From Candidatus Njordarchaeota archaeon (GTDB taxonomy: Archaea > Asgardarchaeota > Njordarchaeia > Njordarchaeales > JAHKLH01), in contig JAHKLH010000059.1 in NCBI GenBank assembly GCA_029856635.1, forward strand, positions 1 to 8,765: a stretch of 8,765 nt of DNA, read 5' to 3'. This document shows positions 1 through 5,147 of the stretch, piece after piece (within the stretch, counting starts at the first letter, position 1; each line of letters opens with the position of its first letter). The translations under genes and the position numbers were made by a program. Below the pieces are notes generated by a model, which was not told the DNA's origin, did not search any database, and saw only the letters and a program-made list of their open reading frames with translations.

Positions 1-134
1 CTCCTGAGATTAGGCAGTATGCTGTGTGGATTGGTGGGGCTATTTTAGCTTCGTTGCCAGCGTTTAAGAAGATTGTGGTTACTCAGAAGGAATGGAGAGA
101 GGTTGGAGCGGACGCTATTCTCAGGACTGTATAG
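1..134 (+). CDS. Actin-family protein (crenactin-like), C-terminal 43 residues, partial
   Basis: The gene enters from the left edge in the frame whose first full codon is at base 3 and stops with TAG at 132-134. The 43 visible residues match the extreme C-terminus of actins: VWIGGAILASLPAF corresponds to the VWIGG-ILASL-TF motif of actin subdomain 1 and nucleotide pocket, and the following VVTQKEWREVGADAI matches the region of eukaryotic actin that reads WISKQEYDESGPSIV. MreB and ParM lack this pattern, so a crenactin or other archaeal actin is the best call. Crenactins are filament-forming ATPases known from Thermoproteales, Korarchaeota and related lineages. It is convergent with the rest of the window, and whether it belongs to the host chromosome or to an element cannot be judged from 43 residues. 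Confidence 0.85.
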   Translation, partial: PEIRQYAVWIGGAILASLPAFKKIVVTQKEWREVGADAILRTV

Positions 135-187
135 TTTTTTATTCTCCTCAATTAATATTTTATTTGGGGTTTTTCTTACATTTTTCT
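132..187 (+). terminator. T-run terminator region after the actin gene
   Basis: Directly after the TAG stop there is TTTTTT at 135-140, and the + strand stays T-rich with further runs around 151-187. Archaeal RNA polymerase terminates at such T-runs without a hairpin. The 95-base gap to the convergent gene end at 230 shows nothing else that I can support. Confidence 0.5.
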
Positions 188-229
188 TCAAAAGCTCACA
201 TTCTTTCCAAAGCCTTTATCCCCAGAAGA

Positions 230-946
230 TTATACTAACGTAGTTTGACCAAGGAAACGTAACCAATAGTAGTATCCTTTTATTTTAAAAACTTTAGGAC
301 TCCTTTGAGCCTTTAGAGCATCCAATATTTTCTTCCTCCAGTAAGAATCTGCCAAGGTAAGAATTATTTGTGCTTTATTGTGATAAGGACAAAACATGCA
401 ATTACCACTATGCCTGTATATTGCATAGCATGGATTTATATCAAGATTCCAGGAACGTATGTAGTCAATTACCTGCTTTTTCGTCCAATAATATATCGGC
501 TTAACGACAATATGATTTGTTATTCTATATAATTCAACTAATGGGCGTCCTTTACGTCTGCAGGAATCTGTTGCTTTTATGCCCAAAACTTGAATAAGAT
601 GCGAATGTCGAATCATTACTTTTCGCTTAAATTGAGAAAGACACCATCTAGATTTGCCTAAAATTGGGATACCCCATTTTTTAAGTGCATCAAAAAAATC
701 CAAATCTTGTCTCTTAGCATGTATTAATTTATTTGACACTCCAAGTTCGTCACATATTTCATGGACATACTGATTACAAAGCTTATGTGTATTACCTGTG
801 ATTTCAATGTAAAGAATGTTCCACCTTTCATGCTGCACATTATCTAAGACCCACAATAGTGTTGCAAGAGAGTCCTTACCTCCAGAGAACAGAACAGAGA
901 ACTTGCGAGAGTTAAGGTATTCCTTTACATCTATGTTGATCATCAT
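230..946 (-). CDS. PAPS-reductase / PP-loop ATP pyrophosphatase family protein
   Basis: 238 residues from ATG at 946. The PP-loop SGGKDS lies at residues 21-26, the pyrophosphate-binding signature of the adenine nucleotide alpha-hydrolase fold used by PAPS reductases and DndC-type proteins. Downstream follow the family landmarks: GKSRWCLSQFKR (about 97-108), a GIKATDSCRRKGRP segment (about 122-135, the place of the usual G-R-ES-R motif), KPIYYWTKKQVIDYI (149-163), NPCY, and CMFCP (183-187). Cys102, 129, 173, 183 and 186 could hold an Fe-S cluster or zinc. The true substrate is unknown; sulfur activation, nucleic-acid thiolation or another adenylation are all possible. The start overlaps the stop of the upstream TnpB-like gene as ATGA, with GAGGT seven bases before it, so the pair is translationally coupled. 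An alternative ATG at 943 is equally in frame. Family assignment is firm, function is not. Confidence 0.85.
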   Translation of the reverse strand: MMINIDVKEYLNSRKFSVLFSGGKDSLATLLWVLDNVQHERWNILYIEITGNTHKLCNQYVHEICDELGVSNKLIHAKRQDLDFFDALKKWGIPILGKSRWCLSQFKRKVMIRHSHLIQVLGIKATDSCRRKGRPLVELYRITNHIVVKPIYYWTKKQVIDYIRSWNLDINPCYAIYRHSGNCMFCPYHNKAQIILTLADSYWRKKILDALKAQRSPKVFKIKGYYYWLRFLGQTTLV

Positions 947-2112
947 CTTACAAACCTCGCGTATGGGCCGATCCATGCGATTCTTGTTTTGTTTACTTTG
1001 CCTTTTTCGATTTCCCATTTTACAGGGATCATTTTCTTAAAAGTCTTATACTCGAGAAAGTGAATTGGTATTTTTTCTATGATTCCGAGAGCTCTTCTTG
1101 CTATTACGAATGCTGCTATACAATGCTCGTTAGTCTTAAGCCAATGATACTTATGATGCGCTATGTTTGATGTGTGAGCTGGATTTATGAACACTAGCTC
1201 TATGTTGTGTAATGCTGAGTTTGAGATTAGTATTTCCTTGAAGCGTCGGTGTGGGATCTGTCTTATCTTTTTGTTCTTATTTTTGTTGATTACGGGGTAG
1301 AGTTGTAGGTCTTCTATTGCTATTGTTGCGTTTAGTTCCTTTGCTAGTTTGATTAGTTGTTTTATTCCTTTGCCTAGTATTCTTACTCTTTCTCCTTTGC
1401 TCATGTTGTTTCCTAGGTCGTTTTCGAATTTTATTTTGCCTATTTTAATCAGGTTACCGGTTCTGTCTACTATTGCGTAGGCTAAGAAGCTTGGGTTGAA
1501 GTCTACTCCTATGACTGTGTCACGTGTTGATATTTCCTTAATAATAGGAAATATAGGGAAGGTTATCTGCGCTACTGGTTTGTTCTTGATTTTTATGATC
1601 CTTACGGTATAGCTGATTTCTTTGTTTTCTACGCGTTTTTTCAGGTAGTTTAGCCATTTTTCGTGATAGTTCCTTGTTTTCATTTTTGCAATAATTGTTC
1701 GAGTTTTGAAATTGATTATGAGTTCCTTTTTTGCGAAATCTATTCTTATTGATGATGCACATCCTCTATCTTTTCTTCCTATTGACCTGATTTGAGGCTT
1801 TAGTTTCAATCTCTCGAGAATGAGGAACTTTAGTTTTTTCTTCTTCTCTAATTTTGATTTTTTAGCTTTTAGCGCGTCTGCTATTGCTGCCAAGAGATAA
1901 CGTGTGTTAAGTGTCTTTAACTCTTTCTTCAATATGTTGTATATTTCATTTCTGGTTAGTCTTCTTTCTAGTTTTTTGCCATTTGAGTAGCCTAGTGCTA
2001 GTTGATACGCGCGATAGAGAAGTTTTGTGTATTCGCTCATTGCTTGGCTTAATATGCTGTAATCTTCGTTGTTCAGGTGTATAGGTACGTTTATCGTGAT
2101 GTAGTAATCCAT
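943..2112 (-). CDS. TnpB-like RuvC-fold nuclease (IS605 OrfB family, zinc-finger-less)
   Basis: 389 residues. RuvC-I is IGVDFNPSFLAYAIVD with Asp204, and RuvC-II is IAIEDLQL with Glu267. The third motif is EHCIAAFVIARRALG (329-343), in which the Asp of the usual DxNAAxNI is replaced by His330. The INPAHTS motif (309-315) that normally precedes the TnpB zinc ribbon is kept, but no CxxC pairs follow: the only cysteines are 118 and 331. The protein is therefore in the archaeal OrfB branch with an H..AA.VIARR ending. The N-terminal 100 residues are basic and helical, as expected for the RNA/DNA-binding part. TnpB proteins are RNA-guided DNA nucleases encoded in IS200/IS605 elements; here there is no TnpA and no right-end hairpin after the gene, because its stop overlaps the next start. 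A domesticated or regulatory role is an inference, and activity with an incomplete triad is uncertain. Confidence 0.85.
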   Translation of the reverse strand: MDYYITINVPIHLNNEDYSILSQAMSEYTKLLYRAYQLALGYSNGKKLERRLTRNEIYNILKKELKTLNTRYLLAAIADALKAKKSKLEKKKKLKFLILERLKLKPQIRSIGRKDRGCASSIRIDFAKKELIINFKTRTIIAKMKTRNYHEKWLNYLKKRVENKEISYTVRIIKIKNKPVAQITFPIFPIIKEISTRDTVIGVDFNPSFLAYAIVDRTGNLIKIGKIKFENDLGNNMSKGERVRILGKGIKQLIKLAKELNATIAIEDLQLYPVINKNKNKKIRQIPHRRFKEILISNSALHNIELVFINPAHTSNIAHHKYHWLKTNEHCIAAFVIARRALGIIEKIPIHFLEYKTFKKMIPVKWEIEKGKVNKTRIAWIGPYARFVR

Positions 2113-2171
2113 TGCTCTTCATCTTTAATCACTTTACTAAAGTTTTTTATCATTTTGATAAAGTTTATAAA
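2112..2171 (-). promoter_or_regulatory. Promoter of the TnpB-like/PP-loop operon
   Basis: TTTATAAA at 2164-2171 reads as a TATA box on this strand. Initiation about 25 bases downstream would fall near 2141, giving a leader of roughly 28 bases before the ATG at 2112. No convincing Shine-Dalgarno precedes that ATG; the nearest purine stretch is GAAGAG. This suggests that the first gene is translated from a short leader, while the second gene relies on coupling. Confidence 0.5.
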
Positions 2172-2185
2172 TGTTTTTGATAAAG
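2131..2185. promoter_or_regulatory. Operator-like repeats around the shared TATA box
   Basis: The 11-base sequence TTTTGATAAAG occurs at 2153-2163 and again at 2175-2185, so the copies are 22 bases apart (about two helical turns) and bracket the TATA box at 2164-2171. Next to it lies a perfect inverted repeat ACTTTA-C-TAAAGT (2131-2143), and ATCA-TTT-TGAT sits at 2149-2159. Short repeats at helical-turn spacing are typical binding sites of ribbon-helix-helix repressors, one of which is encoded immediately to the right. Binding is inferred, not shown. Confidence 0.5.
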
Positions 2186-2195
2186 AATTTTATTA
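2158..2195 (+). promoter_or_regulatory. Divergent promoter for the structured RNA
   Basis: TTTATAAA (2164-2171) is self-complementary, so it can act on the + strand too. It is preceded by GATAAAG in the BRE position. Initiation 25-27 bases downstream would fall at about 2193-2196, just where the AT-rich spacer ends and the GC-rich structured block begins. Direction cannot be proven from sequence alone. Confidence 0.4.
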
Positions 2196-2320
2196 TAGTG
2201 CTAAAGCTAACCCTAGTAACCGAACTCCGAAATCCTCTGAAGAATGAGGGGGTACGTGAGGAGTTCGGGATCTAGGGGGTGAAGCAAGCTCGATGAGGCC
2301 TTAGGGCCGAGAGCACCCAT
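2195..2320 (+). ncRNA. Candidate structured non-coding RNA (GC-rich island)
   Basis: By hand count 2211-2320 is about 56% G+C, while the preceding 100 bases are about 20%; GC islands of this kind mark structured RNAs in AT-rich thermophiles. Helices visible are CCCTAG (2211-2216) with CTAGGG (2272-2277), CCGAACTCC (2220-2228) with GGAGTTCGG (2260-2268, nine perfect pairs), CCTC (2234-2237) with GAGG (2246-2249), then GGGTG (2277-2281) with CACCC (2314-2318), CTC/GAG, and GGCC-TTAG-GGCC (2297-2308). The second arm competes slightly with the first for base 2277. A T-rich stretch follows at about 2324-2350 and could end a + strand transcript inside the antisense of the RHH gene. No open frame of note lies in it. 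It could serve as a guide RNA for the adjacent TnpB-like protein, a regulatory RNA, or a remnant of an IS200/IS605 end. Confidence 0.55.
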
Positions 2321-2323
2321 GTG

Positions 2324-2650
2324 TTATTCTTTCTTCGTTCTGTATTTTATTAGTGTCTCCGCAATTGCTGCTTTGATGAATTGTTCCCAGGATATGAAGA
2401 TTCCTTCTTTTATTAATTTGTCTATCTCCCAGAGATATTTCTTAGGTATTTTTATTTTTAGCGAAACTAGTTCGATGTATTCTTCTACTGGGTTTATTTG
2501 TTTATAAAGAAATTTGTGTTGGAAATGGGATTTTTTGGGAGAAAGAGTCTGTGTTTTTGGTTGTCTTTTTTGTTTCATTGTTTTGTCGAAGTAGTATATT
2601 TGGATTGCCTGTTTTGTTAGTTTTCTTATTTGTTTTCGATTTATCTTCAT
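2324..2650 (-). CDS. Ribbon-helix-helix DNA-binding protein
   Basis: 108 residues. The C-terminal half fits a CopG/Arc-type ribbon-helix-helix: strand LVSLKIKIP (about 61-69), helix A KKYLWEIDKLIKEG (70-83), turn IFISWEQ, helix B FIKAAIAETLIKYR (91-104). Such dimers insert paired beta strands into the DNA major groove and usually act as repressors or copy-number and partition regulators. The first 55 residues are very basic and low in complexity (KQKRQPKTQ, SPKKSHFQHK), probably a disordered nucleic-acid-binding arm. It is the last gene of the five-gene operon: AGGTGA at 2658-2663, fused to the TAA stop of the ATPase gene, lies seven bases before the ATG. Control of the adjacent repeats at 2131-2185 is a reasonable inference. 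Confidence 0.75.
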   Translation of the reverse strand: MKINRKQIRKLTKQAIQIYYFDKTMKQKRQPKTQTLSPKKSHFQHKFLYKQINPVEEYIELVSLKIKIPKKYLWEIDKLIKEGIFISWEQFIKAAIAETLIKYRTKKE

Positions 2651-2662
2651 TTTATGTTCACC

Positions 2663-3496
2663 TTATTCTAGTCCGAGTTTGGTGATTGCTTTTGTTATTC
2701 TTTCGCTTACGCGGGATGGTGCTAGTCCTATGATTTCTGCGATTTGTGTTATTTTTTTCCCTTTTAGTCTTAGGTATAGTATTTGTCTGTCTTTTTCATC
2801 GAGACCTAATATATGTTTCTGTTTTTCTGCTATATATGGCGTGTCATCTACTGAATATTTTTCGATGTTTATTCTTGGTAACTGATACTCTATCCATCTT
2901 GCTTTAGCACCTATTGGCTTAATCAGTACTCTGCTTTTTGCTTCCTCGCTACGTTTAAAGAATATCTTGAACGTCTGTTTTGCAAGCTCCATGTATTTTT
3001 GTTTTCCCACTAGCTTTCTGAGGTAGTATCTATCCCGCGGATCGTTGAGGACTGACTTGAACATAAGTAATGGAGCGTTTCTGAAGAATGGATCTAGGAC
3101 GAAATAGTATTGTGTCGCTACCAGTAGTATTATCAACCCTTTCTGAATGCCGTATGTCTTTCGCCAGATGTGCCTTATTGCTGCAAGCTGTGATACATTC
3201 TCCTTCCGTTCCCGGCTGAATCCATGGCTGAAATGGTAGTACAATGGATCATCGAGGAGAAGACATTGTATCGGTCTGTCATCTAGGTATTTTAGTATGT
3301 TTCCTAAGAATTGCGAACGGACTATGTTTACGTTTTCTTCGCCATAATGTTGCAATAATAGTTCCGCTATCCTTGCCATTAGCGTTGTCTTCCCAGTTCC
3401 CATCTCTCCGATTACTGTTGCTCTGTGCAGTCTTACTCCCCCTAGTTCTCTTATATTAAAAAATAAATAGTTGTGTATTAGGCCACGGAGTTTCAT
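2663..3496 (-). CDS. P-loop ATPase with C-terminal helix-turn-helix
   Basis: 277 residues. Walker A is GEMGTGKT (30-37), Walker B is IQCLLLDD (76-83), and LIILLVATQ (121-129) followed by Arg139 occupies the place of the sensor-like TQ motif of the HerA/FtsK and A32-type ATPases. After a middle region rich in basic residues, residues 232-275 form a helix-turn-helix of the sigma-70 region 4 / LuxR kind: LDEKDRQILYLRLKGKKITQ, then IAEIIGLAPSRVSERITKA. Viral and plasmid relatives of such ATPases pump DNA into capsids or through membranes, but conventional AAA-type or regulatory NTPases cannot be excluded. The gene starts inside the stop of the upstream gene (ATGA at 3493-3496) with GAGGT as ribosome binding site, and its stop is fused to the next Shine-Dalgarno. 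Combination of a motor with a DNA-binding domain suggests that it recognises the element's own DNA. Confidence 0.75.
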   Translation of the reverse strand: MKLRGLIHNYLFFNIRELGGVRLHRATVIGEMGTGKTTLMARIAELLLQHYGEENVNIVRSQFLGNILKYLDDRPIQCLLLDDPLYYHFSHGFSRERKENVSQLAAIRHIWRKTYGIQKGLIILLVATQYYFVLDPFFRNAPLLMFKSVLNDPRDRYYLRKLVGKQKYMELAKQTFKIFFKRSEEAKSRVLIKPIGAKARWIEYQLPRINIEKYSVDDTPYIAEKQKHILGLDEKDRQILYLRLKGKKITQIAEIIGLAPSRVSERITKAITKLGLE

Positions 3497-3885
3497 AATT
3501 CTTCTACCTCGGATTCCTTCAAGGCCTCAGGCTCAAGGAACATTCTTGTTGCGAACGAGGGTAATAGCTTATATGCTAACGCTGTTAATGCTCCTAGGGC
3601 TTCCTGCTCGATTATTTTTGCCCAGTTTCCTAGCTCTCGTTTATCTGCTAAGAATGATGCTCCTTCTAGGAATTCCGTTATCATTTTTAGTACTTCGATG
3701 TCTGCAGGGGATCTTTGTGACTTACTCGCTAATGTAGCGATTTTGAATAAGTGTTCTAATTTATCCTTACCAGTTTTTTGAAAGAATTCCTGGATCCATT
3801 TTTCTGTTTTATCGAGTAATTTCAGACTTGATGCCCCTATCCTGAGGAGTGTTTTTATAAAGTATGATGTGTCCCGGGAACTCAT
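3493..3885 (-). CDS. Small all-helical protein of unknown function
   Basis: 130 residues, not recognised. It is predicted from composition to be helical throughout, with amphipathic stretches around residues 8-36 (YFIKTLLRIGASSLKLLDKT), 42-55 (KLEHLFKIATLASK), 60-80 and 85-110, and an acidic tail ending EALKESEVEEL. There is no signal peptide and no clear membrane segment, although the segment ALGALTALAYKLL is rather hydrophobic. It overlaps its upstream neighbour and its downstream neighbour by ATGA on both sides, so its dosage is tied to the four-TM protein and to the ATPase. GGAG lies nine bases before its ATG. An adaptor between the membrane protein and the ATPase would fit the position, but this is inference from context only. 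Confidence 0.75.
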   Translation of the reverse strand: MSSRDTSYFIKTLLRIGASSLKLLDKTEKWIQEFFQKTGKDKLEHLFKIATLASKSQRSPADIEVLKMITEFLEGASFLADKRELGNWAKIIEQEALGALTALAYKLLPSFATRMFLEPEALKESEVEEL

Positions 3886-5135
3886 GCTGGCACGCTCCTT
3901 ACTACCTGGTATTCTACTCGCATTGTTATTAGTTTAATTAGATAGACGATTATCAGGATTGCGATTAAGGTTATTGTTAGTCCGAGGATAAATGTAGCGA
4001 GCGGACTTTTCGCGATTTCGCTTATTATGTATCCTGCAAGGCCTACTGTTGCTATTATTGCGATGTACCGTAAAAATTCCCAGAATTTTACTGGTTCCCG
4101 TAGCGCTTTAACGGTTTTCTCCCGCATTTTCAATGCTTTTGCCATTCCTATAAGCTCTGCTTCCATAACCAAGAGCCCAGCCTCGTTTAAGCTTGTTCTT
4201 AGCATATTATTTTCGAGAGTTAATTTCTGCAGCTCTTGTTGTGTTTTATCTAGCTTCGCTAAGCTATCAAGCCATTCGCGATACATTGATTCCCGCACTA
4301 CTTCTTTTATCTCCTCTCTGTCCCACTGAAACACGTCTGTCTCTGCCGGTGGCACCTCATCGCTTTGATACAAATATATCGTTTTAACGTCTGTAGAGAT
4401 TGTTGGACCATCTTCTCCTAGCTGCAGAGGAATCCTCACTACTTCTGCTGGGAGATATAGGAAGTTTGCGTAGAATACCCATTCGTTTAGTTTTAGTGTC
4501 GCTATGATATACGCGAGAATTGATATGATTATGAGGTAGAACATGTCCCTGGCCGTTATTAGCTGCATCAGGAGATACTGTATTTCTGGATAGTAATATC
4601 CTGCTGCAAGAATCACAAGCCAGATAATAAGTATTATGTTAAGAATTAGCTGGATCTTGATGATTATTCCTGGGTCTATGAATTTCCGTTTGATTCTTGA
4701 GAGCCTGGAGAGTAAACTTAGGGTTTTTGGTATTCGATATCTGAAAAAGTGCCATTGCCCACGCTCGTCTTTTGCCGCCCAATATTCTACCTTCCAGCCG
4801 TCGAGATCCTCTTGTGTAAGCTGTATGCCTTTTTGTCTCATTGTCTCCCATATCTTGTCGCGATGATATATCTTCTCAAGTATCTTTTTTATTTCATCAT
4901 CCTTGAAGCCAAGGTCTCTTAATTTTGTAATAAACTCTTCTTCCCTTCCTTGTTTTAACAATTCGAGAAAAGGTTTTACCTCGGAGGGGATTCTTAAATC
5001 TGTCTGATTGATTAAATACAGTGGTGACTTTATTAGAGCTGTTTTTCTCGTGTCGCTGTGCAGATAGAAATATGCGTCTTTTATGGCCATTATCGCGTGT
5101 TGTTTTATTTGTTTTTCTAATCCGTTCCCGAACAT
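3882..5135 (-). CDS. Four-TM membrane protein with coiled coil, unknown family
   Basis: 417 residues, not recognised. Residues 1-150 are soluble and charged, ending in a basic stretch (SRLSRIKRK) just before the membrane. Two hydrophobic helices follow at about 157-179 and 197-214, then a beta-like segment (220-265), a long charged coiled-coil-like helix (about 272-347, with KLDKTQQELQKLTLENNMLR), and two more membrane helices at about 355-374 and 379-403. The C-terminal tail is short (MRVEYQVVRSVPA). With the basic flanks inside, both ends and the coiled coil would be cytoplasmic. The ATG at 5135 is set by a strong AGGTGAT at 5139-5145 that is fused to the TAA of the spike gene. The place between the surface protein and the ATPase suggests a membrane platform or anchor for the spike. 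Confidence 0.8.
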   Translation of the reverse strand: MFGNGLEKQIKQHAIMAIKDAYFYLHSDTRKTALIKSPLYLINQTDLRIPSEVKPFLELLKQGREEEFITKLRDLGFKDDEIKKILEKIYHRDKIWETMRQKGIQLTQEDLDGWKVEYWAAKDERGQWHFFRYRIPKTLSLLSRLSRIKRKFIDPGIIIKIQLILNIILIIWLVILAAGYYYPEIQYLLMQLITARDMFYLIIISILAYIIATLKLNEWVFYANFLYLPAEVVRIPLQLGEDGPTISTDVKTIYLYQSDEVPPAETDVFQWDREEIKEVVRESMYREWLDSLAKLDKTQQELQKLTLENNMLRTSLNEAGLLVMEAELIGMAKALKMREKTVKALREPVKFWEFLRYIAIIATVGLAGYIISEIAKSPLATFILGLTITLIAILIIVYLIKLITMRVEYQVVRSVPA

Positions 5136-5138
5136 GTA

Positions 5139-5147
5139 ATCACCTTA
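5139..5147 (-). promoter_or_regulatory. Stop codon fused to a strong Shine-Dalgarno
   Basis: On the coding strand the bases read TAAGGTGAT: the TAA ends the spike gene, and AGGTGAT matches the archaeal 16S tail and serves the next ATG four bases on. The same arrangement, TAAGGTGA, recurs at 2658-2665 between the ATPase and RHH genes. It points to a single transcript with reinitiation at each junction. Confidence 0.75.

Noticed and set aside
947..1018. In-frame extension of the PP-loop gene to an ATG at 1018
   Set aside because: The extra 24 residues overlap the conserved end of the TnpB-like protein and are basic and unlike the family; the ATG at 946 has a Shine-Dalgarno at good distance and forms the ATGA junction.
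2254..2279. T-arm-like GAGTTCGGGATC suggesting a tRNA or att site
   Set aside because: The flanking bases do not form the five-pair T stem, and no acceptor, D or anticodon arm fits; GGAGTTCGG is instead taken up by a nine-pair helix.
2234..2296. CTGA and GATGA boxes suggesting a C/D-box RNA
   Set aside because: The boxes are in the wrong order and spacing for a C/D sRNA and are partly within other helices.
2319..2507. 62-codon + strand frame after the structured block
   Set aside because: It is the antisense of the RHH gene, shows no recognisable protein features, and the frame with RHH fold evidence is on the other strand.
3244..4387. Several + strand frames of 64-100 codons
   Set aside because: They lie opposite the operon genes, have no ribosome sites or domain features and are explained by codon bias of the coding strand.
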